A DNA stretch of 64,000 bases from Pseudooceanicola nitratireducens (GTDB lineage: Bacteria > Pseudomonadota > Alphaproteobacteria > Rhodobacterales > Rhodobacteraceae), in the NCBI RefSeq assembly GCF_900109195.1, contig NZ_FNZG01000003.1, positions 620,001 to 684,000 of the forward strand, in the 5' to 3' direction. Numbering within the stretch: position 1 is the stretch's first letter; every line of letters starts with the position of its first letter. The notes beneath the pieces are model-generated. The model saw nothing but the letters and a program-made list of their open reading frames with translations. It had not been told where the DNA came from and searched no databases. This document shows positions 39,860 through 48,450 of the stretch, one piece after another. Made by a program: the position numbers and the translations under genes.

Positions 39860-40206
39860 TGCATCCGCCCTCCGGGCTGCACATCACCATCCGGCGAGAT
39901 CAGCACGACGGCGCCATTGGCGTCCGACACGCCCAGGGTCAGCACCTCGGACATGAAGGGCCCGATCTGGCGCGGCGGAAAGTTCACCACGGCCATCACG
40001 GTTTTGCCGATCAGCCCTTCGGGCGTGTAGTGATCGGTGATCTGGGCCGAGGTCTTCTTTTCCCCGATCTCCGCGCCGAAATCGATCCACAGCTTGATCG
40101 CGGGCTTGCGCGCCTCGGGAAAGGGTTCGGCCCGGACAACGCGACCGGCGCGGATGTCGACCTTCAGGAAATCGTCAAAGCTGATTTCGGGTTGGCGCTC
40201 ACTCAT
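39856..40206 (-). CDS. csaA: CsaA-like tRNA-binding (OB-fold) protein
   Basis: 116 residues. OB-fold of the EMAP/CsaA type: FDDFLKVDIRAGRVVRAEPF, EIGEKKTSAQI, then GKTVMAVVNFPPRQIGPFMS and VLTLGV. CsaA has chaperone or tRNA-binding roles. It overlaps proC by 8 bp and the dehydrogenase by 4 bp. Confidence 0.9.
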   Translation of the reverse strand: MSERQPEISFDDFLKVDIRAGRVVRAEPFPEARKPAIKLWIDFGAEIGEKKTSAQITDHYTPEGLIGKTVMAVVNFPPRQIGPFMSEVLTLGVSDANGAVVLISPDGDVQPGGRMH

Positions 40207-41014
40207 CCCGGGCCAGCTCCTTCGAGCGGTCGGCGGCGGCCTTGACGGCGCGGTCCAGCAGCGCCGGGAACCCCGTCGTCTGGTGCATCAGCACCTCGAG
40301 CGCGGCCTGCGTGGTGCCATTCGGGCTGGTCACGTTGGTCCGCAGCTGGCCGGGGGTTTCATCCGCCTCTTCGGCCAGGACACCGGCGCCGCCCACGGTG
40401 GCGCGCGCCAGTTTCAACGACAGCTCGGGCGAGAGGCCGACGTTTTCCCCGGCCGCGGCCAGGGTTTCGATCAGGTGGAAGACATAGGCCGGACCCGAGC
40501 CCGACACGGCCGTCACCGCATCCATCTGGCTTTCGCGTTCCAGCGCCACGACCTGCCCGACGGCAGACAGAAGATCCTCGGCCAGGGCCATGTGGGTCGG
40601 GGTGGTGGTGGCATTGCCGATGATCGCGGTGATGCCGCGCCCGACAGCCGCCGGGGTGTTGGGCATGGCACGCACGATCGGGGTGCCGGCCCCGAAGACC
40701 TCTTCGAACTTGGAAATCGGGGTACCGGCCGCGACCGAGATCACCAGCGTCTCACCGCCGCCCAGGGCCGCCACCTGCGGCAGCGCCTCGCCCATCATCT
40801 GCGGCTTGACCGCAACGATGGCCACGGCCGGGGCCTGCGGGAAATCCTCGTTCAGGTGGACGCCCGCATCCTTCAGCCAGTCGGCCGGATAGGGATCCTT
40901 CACCCACACGCTGGAGGCAGGCAATCCGCCCTTCAACCAGCCAGAGAGCATCGCGCCCCCCATCTTGCCACAGCCCACAAGAACCAGACCCTTGCGGGCC
41001 ACTGCGTCATCCAT
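40199..41014 (-). CDS. proC: Pyrroline-5-carboxylate reductase
   Basis: 271 residues; last step of proline synthesis. LVLVGCGKMGGAMLSGWLK (GxGxxG) at the N-terminus, IVRAMPNTPAAVGRGITAI in the centre and AVSGSGPAYVFHLIETLAAA near the C-terminus are the family signatures. Confidence 0.95.
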   Translation of the reverse strand: MDDAVARKGLVLVGCGKMGGAMLSGWLKGGLPASSVWVKDPYPADWLKDAGVHLNEDFPQAPAVAIVAVKPQMMGEALPQVAALGGGETLVISVAAGTPISKFEEVFGAGTPIVRAMPNTPAAVGRGITAIIGNATTTPTHMALAEDLLSAVGQVVALERESQMDAVTAVSGSGPAYVFHLIETLAAAGENVGLSPELSLKLARATVGGAGVLAEEADETPGQLRTNVTSPNGTTQAALEVLMHQTTGFPALLDRAVKAAADRSKELARDE

Positions 41015-41065
41015 GTCATGCTCCCTCTTCGGGGCGCATCCCCGCGCCCCGTTCAGGGGGCCAGA

Positions 41066-41566
41066 CTAGGCGCGGCCGTAGGCCTCTGCAATGGCGACCT
41101 GCATCGCATCGGCAGGGCTTTGCCCGCCCCAGATGTTCAGCTGCATCGCCGGGTAGAACCGTTCGGACGACACGACGGCCTGGGTGATCATCGTGTCGAT
41201 CTGTTCCGGGCTGGCCATCTGGTCACCCGACAGGACAAGCCCGTAGCGGAAGACACACATCCGGTGTTCCTTCCAGTAGGTGAAGGCCCCGGCCCAGCAC
41301 TGGTCGTTGACCAGGTTCAGCAGTTCGTAAAGTCCGGGAAGGGCCGCCTCGGGCGGTTCCATCTCGAAGGTGCAGACCAGACGCAGGGTCTGATCGTAAT
41401 GTGACCAGGCGAGGGTCACGGAATAGGTGCGCCACTGACCTTCAACGGCCATCGCGATCTGATCGTCCCCGATCCGGTCGAAGTCCCATTCATGGTGTTC
41501 GGCCAGGTGTTCGACGATGTCGATAGGATGAAGTTCTTCAGTCAGAAACTGCTCGGACAATGCCAT
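41066..41566 (-). CDS. YbjN domain protein
   Basis: 166 residues, YbjN-type fold (a domain shared with type III secretion chaperones). Segments HPIDIVEHLAEHHEWDFDRI, VEGQWRTYSVTLAWSHYDQTL (one residue trimmed) and ALPGLYELLNLVNDQCWAG match this family. Role unknown. Separated from proC by 51 bp, probably co-transcribed with it. Confidence 0.82.
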   Translation of the reverse strand: MALSEQFLTEELHPIDIVEHLAEHHEWDFDRIGDDQIAMAVEGQWRTYSVTLAWSHYDQTLRLVCTFEMEPPEAALPGLYELLNLVNDQCWAGAFTYWKEHRMCVFRYGLVLSGDQMASPEQIDTMITQAVVSSERFYPAMQLNIWGGQSPADAMQVAIAEAYGRA

Positions 41567-41922
41567 TGCGCCACCTCTTTTGGTTGTAGCGCCGGGGCCG
41601 CAAAAGCGCCCCTAGCGCTAGGTGCCTGCTCTAGGGGCTGGGCGATTTCCCGGTGCCCCTACGAGATATGGTGAGGGCCATGCGCCCCTGTGGCAAGCAA
41701 TTTATTGGGGATAAACCCAGTAAGTTGTGGATTAGAGCAAGAATAGCGCAAGAATATCCCCAAGGCAGAGCTTGCGTGACGGGGATATGTCGGCGGGACC
41801 ATATCTTGATGACGAATCCCGCGGGTCTTCCATGGGTCTTCCGCAGGATCGGGCCGGGATCATCCCCCAAGGGGCCCGAACGGCAATCACTTTGCCGCCC
41901 GCCACCTGATCCCCGGCAAAGG
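41567..41922. other. Gene-free region upstream of the YbjN gene
   Basis: No gene supported. Near the YbjN start are nested inverted repeats CCCCTAG/CTAGGGG (41609-41637) around the palindrome CTAGCGCTAG (41613-41622). An AT-richer part (41697-41765) carries repeats of GCAAGAATA and probably holds the promoter. Confidence 0.4.
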
Positions 41923-41953
41923 AAAACGCCGCCCCGGTCCCCCGGCACGGCGT
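41923..41953 (-). terminator. ubiK terminator
   Basis: ACGCCG pairs with CGGCGT around a GC-rich loop and runs on the minus strand into TTTTCC, 24 bp after the ubiK stop. Confidence 0.55.
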
Positions 41954-41976
41954 CGCGTCAGCTTGGTCTGATCGGC

Positions 41977-42219
41977 TCAGGCCTTGGCTTCAAGCGCGTC
42001 CAGGCGGGCCTTCAGGGCCTCGTTCTCTTCGCGGGCCTTCTGCGCCATGGCGCGCACCGCATCGAATTCCTCGCGGGTGACGAAATCACGGTCGGCCAGC
42101 CAGCGGTCCACCATGCTTTTGAAGGCGGTTTCGGCTTCGTCCTTGGCCCCCTGGGCCACGCCCATTGCATTGGTCATCAGCTGGGACATGTCGTCAAAAA
42201 ACTTCGAACGGGTCTGCAT
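41977..42219 (-). CDS. ubiK: UbiK-family ubiquinone accessory factor
   Basis: 80 residues: MQTRSKFFDDMSQLMTNAMG then VREEFDAVRAMAQKAREENE (approximately), ending in a coiled coil LKARLDALEAK. This matches UbiK/YqiC (BMFP), a small trimeric protein that assists ubiquinone assembly. The ATG at 42219 is the family start. Divergent from lgt. Confidence 0.85.
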   Translation of the reverse strand: MQTRSKFFDDMSQLMTNAMGVAQGAKDEAETAFKSMVDRWLADRDFVTREEFDAVRAMAQKAREENEALKARLDALEAKA

Positions 42220-42347
42220 CGCGGTCTCCCTTGTCACATCGGTGTCGCGCCGGTCTTGCACCGGGGGCACAGTCCGCCCCTATATGGGACGCAACCGGGG
42301 AAGTCACAAGGTTGACTTCCCACAATTCCCATACTCATGTCGCGCCC

Positions 42348-43253
42348 ATGATACCTGCTGTCCTGCCCTTCCCCGAAATCTCGCCCGAGCTTTTCTCGGT
42401 GTCGCTTCTCGGCATGGAATTCGCCCTGCGCTGGTACGCGCTGGCCTATATCGTCGGCATCTTACTGGGCTGGCTGATCGCCCGCACCGCGCTGGCGCGT
42501 CCCGGCCTTTGGGCCAAGGACAGCCCGCCCATGACGCGCGCCCAGCTTGAGGACCTGCTGACCTGGATCATCCTGGGCGTGGTGATCGGCGGGCGGCTGG
42601 GCTTCGTGCTGTTCTACCAGCCGGGCTATTACCTGCGGAACCCGGCCGAGATCCCGATGATCTGGCAGGGCGGCATGGCCTTCCATGGCGGGTTCCTCGG
42701 CGTGGTGGTGGCCACCTGGATCTATTGCCGGCGCAACGGGCTTGCGGCCTTGTCGACCGCCGATCTTCTGGCCCTGGCCACGCCGCCGGGCATCCTGTTG
42801 GGCCGCACCGCGAATTTCATCAATGCCGAGCTGTGGGGCCGCCCCTCGGACGCGCCCTGGGCGGTGGTCTTCCCCGGCCAATACGCGCTGTGTGACGATG
42901 GTCTGCCCTGCGGGCGCCACCCGTCGCAGCTGTACGAGGCTGGGCTGGAAGGCCTTCTGCTGGGGGCCGCGCTGCTGATCCTGGCCTTCGGGGCCAGGGC
43001 CCTGCGCAAGCCGGGGCTGGTCGCGGGCGTCTTTTTTGCGGGCTACGGGGTGGCGCGCTTCATCGTCGAATTCTTCCGCCTGGCGGATGCGCAGTTCATC
43101 ACGCCGGACAATCCCTATGGCCATGTCCTGCGCCTGACCGAGACCCTGGGCATCACCATGGGGCAGATCCTGTCGCTGCCGATGATCGCGATCGGCCTGG
43201 CCGTCATCGCGATCGGCCGCCGCCAGTGGCGCGACGCCGGGACAAGCCAATGA
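42348..43253 (+). CDS. lgt: Prolipoprotein diacylglyceryl transferase
   Basis: 301 residues, seven-helix inner-membrane enzyme that adds diacylglycerol to the Cys of lipoprotein precursors. LRWYALAYIVGILLGW, GVVIGGRLGFVLFYQPGYY, GGMAFHGGFLGVV and the Lgt signature GRTANFINAELWGRP are present, with RHPSQLYEAGLEG and GVARFIVEFFR. Its stop overlaps the next ATG. Confidence 0.96.
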   Translation: MIPAVLPFPEISPELFSVSLLGMEFALRWYALAYIVGILLGWLIARTALARPGLWAKDSPPMTRAQLEDLLTWIILGVVIGGRLGFVLFYQPGYYLRNPAEIPMIWQGGMAFHGGFLGVVVATWIYCRRNGLAALSTADLLALATPPGILLGRTANFINAELWGRPSDAPWAVVFPGQYALCDDGLPCGRHPSQLYEAGLEGLLLGAALLILAFGARALRKPGLVAGVFFAGYGVARFIVEFFRLADAQFITPDNPYGHVLRLTETLGITMGQILSLPMIAIGLAVIAIGRRQWRDAGTSQ

Positions 43254-44338
43254 CCCAGGCCCCGCTTCTGGATCGGATCCTTCAGCGCATCAACCTTCAG
43301 GGGCCCATGCCGCTGTCGGACTATATGCAGATCTGCATGCTTGATCCGGCGCAGGGCTATTACACCACCCGCGATCCCCTGGGCACCAAGGGCGATTTCA
43401 TCACCGCCCCCGAGATCAGCCAGATGTTCGGAGAGCTGATCGGCCTGGCGCTGGCCCAGACCTGGATGGACCACGGCAGCCCCGCGCCCTTCACCCTGGC
43501 CGAGGCCGGGCCGGGCCGTGGCACCCTGATGGCCGACATCCTGCGCGCCACCCGTGGCGTGCCCGGCTTTCACGACGCCATGCGGCTGGTCCTGATCGAG
43601 GCTTCGCCCACCCTGCGCCGCATCCAGGGCGACACCCTGGCCGATTATACCCCCGCCTGGACCGACCGGATCGAGGATCTGCCGAAACGGCCGCTGTTCT
43701 TCGTGGCCAACGAATTCTTCGACGCCCTGCCGATCCGCCAGGCGCAGCGCATGGGCGATGGCTGGGCCGAACGGGTGGTGACGGCGGATGACGCCGGACT
43801 TTCCCTGGCCCTGATGACGCCCACCCCCCTGCCCGAACTGGCGCACCGGCTTGACGACACCGCCGAGGGCGACGTGGTCGAATGGTCCGCCCCCGCGCAA
43901 TCCGTCGCCGCCACGGTCGGTCAGCGGATCGCCACCCATGGCGGCGCGGCGCTGATCTTCGACTATGGCGACTGGCGGTCCCAGGGAGACACCTTCCAGG
44001 CGCTGCGCGATCATCAGCCGGTGTCCCCCTTCGAGGCCCCCGGCAGTGCCGATCTGACCGCCCATGTGGATTTCGAGGCACTGGCCCGCGCCGCCGCCCC
44101 CGCCGTGCCCAGCCTGCTGACGCCCCAGGGCGTGTTTCTGGAACGGCTGGGCATCACCACCCGCGCCCAGGCGCTGGCCAAGCGGTTGACCGGGTCGGCG
44201 CTGGACGCCCATATTGCCGCACATCGCCGCTTGACCCATCCGCAGGAAATGGGGACGCTCTTCAAAGTACTCGCCCTGACCGCGCCCGGACGGCCGCCCG
44301 TCGCCGGCATGACCGACCCCGAAAGACCGTTTTCATGA
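43250..44338 (+). CDS. MidA/NDUFAF7-type SAM-dependent methyltransferase
   Basis: 362 residues, DUF185. SAM-binding loop TLAEAGPGRGTLMADILRA, family segments FITAPEISQMFGELIG and PLFFVANEFFDALPIRQ. The mitochondrial relative NDUFAF7 methylates an Arg of complex I subunit NDUFS2; a similar role in NuoD modification is likely but not proven here. ATGA overlap with lgt and with pgeF. Confidence 0.88.
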   Translation: MTQAPLLDRILQRINLQGPMPLSDYMQICMLDPAQGYYTTRDPLGTKGDFITAPEISQMFGELIGLALAQTWMDHGSPAPFTLAEAGPGRGTLMADILRATRGVPGFHDAMRLVLIEASPTLRRIQGDTLADYTPAWTDRIEDLPKRPLFFVANEFFDALPIRQAQRMGDGWAERVVTADDAGLSLALMTPTPLPELAHRLDDTAEGDVVEWSAPAQSVAATVGQRIATHGGAALIFDYGDWRSQGDTFQALRDHQPVSPFEAPGSADLTAHVDFEALARAAAPAVPSLLTPQGVFLERLGITTRAQALAKRLTGSALDAHIAAHRRLTHPQEMGTLFKVLALTAPGRPPVAGMTDPERPFS

Positions 44339-45090
44339 CGCTTGAGATCATCACCTCGCGCAGCCTTGAGCCGTTCCGCCACGGGTTCTTCACCCGCCGG
44401 GGCGGCGCATCCTCGGGGATCTTCTCGGGGTTGAACTGCGGCTTCGGATCCTCGGACCAGCGCGAGATCGTCGAAATCAACCGCACCCGCGTGGCCATGG
44501 CCATGGGCGTGCCCGATGACGAACTGGTCACCGTCTCGCAGGTGCATTCCGCCAATGTGGTTACCGTCACCCGCCCGGGAGAAGAGCACCCGGAGGCCGA
44601 CGCCCTGGTAACGAACACCCCCGGCGTGGCGCTTGGCATCCTGACCGCCGACTGCCAGCCGGTGCTGTTTGCCGACCCGCAGGCCGGTGTCGTCGGCGCG
44701 GCCCATGCGGGCTGGCGCGGGGCGCTGGACGGGGTGCTGGACCAGACCGTCACCGCGATGGAGGCCCTGGGTGCCGACCGCACCCGCATCCGTGCCGTGA
44801 TCGGCCCCACCATCAGCCAGCGCGCCTATGAGGTCGGGCCCGAATTCCTGGACCGTTTCCTGGCCGAGGACCCGGACTATTCGCGGTTCTTCGCAGGTGG
44901 CGACGGCGACCGGGTGCATTTCGACCTGCCCGCCTTTGGCCTGCACCGGCTGCGCGACGCCGGCGTGGGGGATGCTGAATGGACAGGCCATTGCACCTAT
45001 CACGATGCAGACCGCTTCTATTCCTTCCGCCGCACGACCCACGCGAAAGAGGCCGACTATGGCCGGCTGATTTCCGTCATCCGGGCCTGA
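44335..45090 (+). CDS. pgeF: Peptidoglycan editing factor / YfiH purine nucleoside phosphorylase family
   Basis: 251 residues. Motifs VSQVHSANVV, LTADCQPVLFAD, AAHAGWRGALDGVL and HCTYHD with Cys/His zinc ligands define the YfiH/LACC1 family, first called laccase, later shown to act on purine nucleosides and to prevent wrong L-Ser incorporation in peptidoglycan. Third gene of the lgt operon. Confidence 0.92.
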   Translation: MTLEIITSRSLEPFRHGFFTRRGGASSGIFSGLNCGFGSSDQREIVEINRTRVAMAMGVPDDELVTVSQVHSANVVTVTRPGEEHPEADALVTNTPGVALGILTADCQPVLFADPQAGVVGAAHAGWRGALDGVLDQTVTAMEALGADRTRIRAVIGPTISQRAYEVGPEFLDRFLAEDPDYSRFFAGGDGDRVHFDLPAFGLHRLRDAGVGDAEWTGHCTYHDADRFYSFRRTTHAKEADYGRLISVIRA

Positions 45091-45309
45091 CTGCCCGATT
45101 GATGCCGGATTGTTTCCGCCCCGGCATCACCCAACCCTCTGAAAAGACAGCGATATAGATTGTGGCAACTGGGGGCGCATTGGCGTCACATGCCCGTGGT
45201 TATTTCTTCAAATCGCCCATATTCGTCCTACTCAGGCCCCAAAGCACCGGCAGGATTGCTGCAAGGATCGGAACAATCTGACAGAGCAGCACACCAAAGG
45301 GGTCACCCG

Positions 45310-45450
45310 ATGAAGACGAAACAACAACGCTGGATCCAATCGGTCGTCGAGACCGCGAAATCCACCGACACCAAGCTTCCCTTCCAGCGCGGCAACCGGG
45401 CCGCCGTGGCCCGCCGCCTGCGCGGCACCGTCAAGCGCCAGGCCGCCTGA
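45310..45450 (+). CDS. Small basic protein, 46 residues
   Basis: MKTKQQRWIQSVVETAKSTD followed by KLPFQRGNRAAVARRLR and a Lys/Arg-rich end. AAAGGGG lies 7 bases before the ATG. Small proteins of this look are common in Rhodobacterales; the basic C-terminus suggests nucleic acid or ribosome binding, but no function is known. Confidence 0.6.
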   Translation: MKTKQQRWIQSVVETAKSTDTKLPFQRGNRAAVARRLRGTVKRQAA

Positions 45451-45915
45451 AGACCGAAGTCCCCCGGCCCCGCCCCCGGCGGCGCCATCAGAATACGTCT
45501 GGCTGTCCCCGGACGTAGGAGACGTGGTCGTATCCCCCGGCACGTCCCCGCAAGGAGAGATGGCATCTGCTCTCGCCATCTCTCCTCCCCTTCCTCCCGC
45601 CGCCCTCCCTGGCGGGCCAAGCAGAGCAGATGCGCCGACCGCATGGCTGCAAAGCGAATCGCGTTCGGACCCGGTCCGGGCCGCCCCGGGGTCTTCCCCC
45701 GCGGCCCGGATGCCGAATTGAGGCAGAATTAACCACGATTTCGGCGACAATTTTCCGCACACACCCCGATTGCCCCGGCATCCCGGTCAATCGGTGACGA
45801 TCTTTGACAGATCCCCCCCGGAACCGGCAGATTTTCCCCATCTGATCCACGAAAGTCTCGTCTCGTGTTGTTGGTGGGGGCCGACTCAGATGTGACGCCA
45901 GTAAAGGTGTTGCTG
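45451..45915. other. Gene-free region with a perfect hairpin
   Basis: Contains a perfect 11-bp stem, GGAGAGATGGC with GCCATCTCTCC (45554-45564 with 45575-45585), 10-base loop, not followed by a U-tract. The rest is C-rich without convincing genes; open frames lack start signals. Confidence 0.4.
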
Positions 45916-46662
45916 ATGTCTGTTCCCTATAGGCCGTCCTACGCGGCCAGCCTTCCCCATACCCGCGTCTCGCCCGAACTCACCCCGCGTCCCGCCGTGG
46001 CGCTGCGGCCTTATCATGTGATGTACATGAACGACGCCGGCCGGATCGAGGAACGCGAGGTCCGCGCGCCCGCGTCGCCGGAATTCCAAAGCGCCTTCAA
46101 CGCCTATGCCCACGGGTCCCTGATCGCGACATCGCGCGGGGAAGTGGCGGTCGAGGATCTGCGCCCGGGCATGAAGGTCATCACCCGGGAACGCGGCGCG
46201 CAGGAAATCATGTGGATCGGCATCATGACCCATCTGACCGGCCGCTCGCCCCTGCTGACTCGGGTCACCGCCCGCCGCTTCGGGCCGGCCCTGCCGCATA
46301 TGGACCTGATCGCCGGCCCCGGCGCGCGGATGCTGCACCGTCCCTCGGGCGCGCAGTTCGATAACGGGGACAAGCTGGCCTATACGCCGCTGCGCGACTT
46401 CGTGGATGGGGATGGCGTGATCGCGATCACCCCGCGCATGGCGACCGACACCTATCACATCGCGCTGCGCCGCCATGGCACCATCCGGGTCGGCGGGCTG
46501 GACATGGAGACCTTCCATCCCGGCATGACCATCCTGGAACAGATGGGCCACCATACCCGCGACCTGTTCCTGTCGATGTTCCCGCATATCCGGCGTGTCG
46601 CCGATTTCGGCCGCCTGGCGCATCCGCGCCTGTCGCTGAACGCCCTGGGCGACGCCGCCTGA
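45916..46662 (+). CDS. Hint-domain protein lacking the catalytic cysteine
   Basis: 248 residues. From about residue 60 the Hint (Hedgehog/intein) pattern is clear: GSLIATSRGEVAVEDLRPGM, VITRERGAQEIMWIG, then RPSGAQFDNGDKLAYTPLRD (close to LTPDH..L region) and the C-terminal MGHHTRDLFLSMFP. In self-processing Hint domains a Cys or Ser precedes the G-T/S-L-I strand; here the stretch is NAYAHGSLIA, with no Cys. Self-cleavage is therefore unlikely. Start at 45916 with AAAGGTG upstream. Confidence 0.7.
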   Translation: MSVPYRPSYAASLPHTRVSPELTPRPAVALRPYHVMYMNDAGRIEEREVRAPASPEFQSAFNAYAHGSLIATSRGEVAVEDLRPGMKVITRERGAQEIMWIGIMTHLTGRSPLLTRVTARRFGPALPHMDLIAGPGARMLHRPSGAQFDNGDKLAYTPLRDFVDGDGVIAITPRMATDTYHIALRRHGTIRVGGLDMETFHPGMTILEQMGHHTRDLFLSMFPHIRRVADFGRLAHPRLSLNALGDAA

Positions 46663-46668
46663 ACACGC

Positions 46669-46692
46669 AAAAGCCCCCTGACGGGGGCTTTG
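46669..46692. terminator. Bidirectional terminator between Hint gene and lrp
   Basis: AAAAGCCCCC TGAC GGGGGCTTT: A-tract, 6-bp G/C stem and T-tract work on both strands, serving the two convergent genes. Confidence 0.85.
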
Positions 46693-46718
46693 CCATCCTG
46701 CCGTCAGCCGTCGCGCCC

Positions 46719-47219
46719 TCAGGCGCTGCGGCTAAGGCGTTCTTCAAGGATGTCGAAGGGCACGCCCGGTTCGTCCTTGGCCCCCCGGATCACCAGCGAG
46801 GTCTTGACGCTGGCCACGTTGTCCGCCGCCGTCAGCTGTCCGGTCAGGAACGACTGGAAGGTCGACAGATCCGGCGCGACGCATTTCAGGATGAAATCCA
46901 CCTCGCCGTTCAGCATGTGGCATTCGCGGACCAGCGGCCAGTCCTGGCATTTGGCCTCGAAGGCGGAAAGATCCGATTCGGCCTGGCTGACCAGCCCGAC
47001 GCTGGCAAAGACCTGCACCTCGAACCCCAGCTCGCGGCTGTCCACCTGGGCGTGATAGCCCTTGATGAAGCCCGATTCCTCCAGCGTGCGCACGCGACGC
47101 AGGCAGGGAGGGGCCGAAATCCCCACCCTTTTGGCCAGCTCGACGTTGGTCATGCGACCATCCGCCTGCAGTTCGGCCAGAATTTTACGATCTATCGCGT
47201 CCAGACGCGTGCCCGCCAT
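46719..47219 (-). CDS. Lrp/AsnC family transcriptional regulator
   Basis: 166 residues. N-terminal winged HTH (LDAIDRKILAELQADGRMTN then VELAKRVGISAPPCLRRVRTL) and C-terminal RAM ligand domain (VQVFASVGLV, EVDFILKCVAPD). Lrp proteins sense amino acids. In related genomes the neighbour is trxB; here two VPLPA genes lie between. Probably regulates itself from the promoter at 47244-47271. Confidence 0.93.
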   Translation of the reverse strand: MAGTRLDAIDRKILAELQADGRMTNVELAKRVGISAPPCLRRVRTLEESGFIKGYHAQVDSRELGFEVQVFASVGLVSQAESDLSAFEAKCQDWPLVRECHMLNGEVDFILKCVAPDLSTFQSFLTGQLTAADNVASVKTSLVIRGAKDEPGVPFDILEERLSRSA

Positions 47220-47243
47220 CTTGCACCCCCGAGGTTTACGTTT

Positions 47244-47271
47244 GTTATAGCTGGAACGCGTATTTGCGCAA
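47244..47271 (-). promoter_or_regulatory. lrp promoter
   Basis: On the minus strand TTGCGC, a 16-base spacer and TATAAC, 25 bp before the lrp start. Identical hexamers and spacing to the carB promoter. Confidence 0.55.
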
Positions 47272-47448
47272 GATTATTTCAAGATCAGACAACATTCTTT
47301 CCGAACCGCGTGAAATCACAGCCAAAATCCTGATTTTTCCCGCCAGACCAGTGGGATAGCCCCCTTGATCCCTTTGGATAGGTGCCCCCGATCCTGACGG
47401 ATTGGAGGGTCATTTAACGATTGGAGAGCGCACTTCCCAGCCCCTAAT

Positions 47449-47462
47449 TTGACGAGCGTCAA
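47449..47462. promoter_or_regulatory. Palindrome upstream of the first VPLPA gene
   Basis: TTGACGAGCGTCAA, a 6-bp inverted repeat with 2-base spacer, 64 bp upstream of the ATG; a possible operator. The rest of the 47220-47525 intergenic region shows only the lrp promoter and this site. Confidence 0.35.
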
Positions 47463-47525
47463 GTTCCGGATCCCTCGCTCCCAGGAGGGGAAACTGCCGG
47501 AACAACCCGTAGCGAGGATTTGAGA

Positions 47526-48239
47526 ATGTTGAAGAAGACCCTGATCGGCGGCCTGATTGCCGCCTGCCTCTCGGCCCCGGCCATGGCTGCGCCCACGACC
47601 TATTTCGCCGAAGACCTGCTGCCCCTGAACACGATCACCGGATCGGTCTCGGCCGCGCGGACGCAGTTCCTGTCGTCGCTGACGGGCAATATCGCGACCG
47701 AGGATTTCGAAAGCTTCGCCGACGAAACCTATAACCCGGCGCTGTCCTTCACGGGTGGTTCGGGCACGATCACCGCGACGCTGAACGGTGTCGGCAAGGT
47801 CCAGGACGATCTGTACGCCGGGCGGTTCGCCACCTCGGGCCGGAAGATCTATGAAACCGGCAGCGGCGGCGATTTCTCGATCTCGTTCAACACCGCGATC
47901 TCGGCTTTCGGCTTTTACGGCACGGACATCGGCGACATCGGCAACAGCCTGGTGCTGCGGCTCTACCGTTCAGCCGGGGGCACGGTCGATCTGTCGGTCG
48001 GCAACGGCGCGATGAACGGATCGCTGCTGTTCTACGGCTTCATCGATGCGGGCGACAGCTATACCAAGATCGACTTCCTGAACCTGCCGGGTGGCGGGGA
48101 CGTCTTTGGCTTTGACGACATGACCGTTGGCGATGTGTCCCAGATCCTGCAGCCTCCGGCGGTTCCCCTGCCTGCCGGTGCGGTGCTGCTGATCTCTGCC
48201 ATCGGTGGTTTCGCGGCGGCGCGCCGCTGGAAGGCCTGA
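47526..48239 (+). CDS. Exported protein with VPLPA-type sorting tail (paralogue 1)
   Basis: 237 residues. Signal peptide (MLKKTLIGGLIAACLSAPAMA), a Gly/Ser/Thr-rich beta domain (FAEDLLPLNTITGSVSAART, FGFYGTDIGDIGNSLVLRL, FGFDDMTVGD), then the C-terminal sorting tail PPAVPLPAGAVLLISAIGG and basic end ARRWKA. This tail is the VPLPA-CTERM signal, recognised by an exosortase (XrtD type) and linked to surface or matrix proteins. ATG at 47526 with GAGG upstream. Tandem with a close relative. Confidence 0.85.
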   Translation: MLKKTLIGGLIAACLSAPAMAAPTTYFAEDLLPLNTITGSVSAARTQFLSSLTGNIATEDFESFADETYNPALSFTGGSGTITATLNGVGKVQDDLYAGRFATSGRKIYETGSGGDFSISFNTAISAFGFYGTDIGDIGNSLVLRLYRSAGGTVDLSVGNGAMNGSLLFYGFIDAGDSYTKIDFLNLPGGGDVFGFDDMTVGDVSQILQPPAVPLPAGAVLLISAIGGFAAARRWKA

Positions 48240-48282
48240 CGTTTCCCCAGGCGAAGGCCCCTCTCCCCCAAAGTGCCTTCGC

Positions 48283-48311
48283 AAGGCCCGGCTCCAGTGC
48301 CGGGCCTTTTT
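48283..48311 (+). terminator. Terminator after paralogue 1
   Basis: AAGGCCCGGC pairs with GCCGGGCCTT followed by TTTT. Confidence 0.85.
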
Positions 48312-48392
48312 CGGTTTCGGGGATCGATTGGCGTCAGCGGATTCCCACCAAAAGGTTAAAAATTCCTTAAAAAATCTCACATCGTCGCGAAT

Positions 48393-48450
48393 CCATGTAC
48401 ACTGCCCCAGCGTCACCTTTTCGGCGCACCCTGGGTAAACTAGTACATGG
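48393..48450. promoter_or_regulatory. Inverted repeat spanning the start of paralogue 2
   Basis: CCATGTAC (48393-48400) and GTACATGG (48443-48450) are a perfect inverted repeat; the second arm contains the start codon. Pairing in mRNA, or a bound protein, could block translation. Confidence 0.35.

Noticed and set aside
41653-42315. 220-codon plus-strand open frame
   Set aside because: Spans the ubiK terminator and ubiK antisense; no start signal or family.
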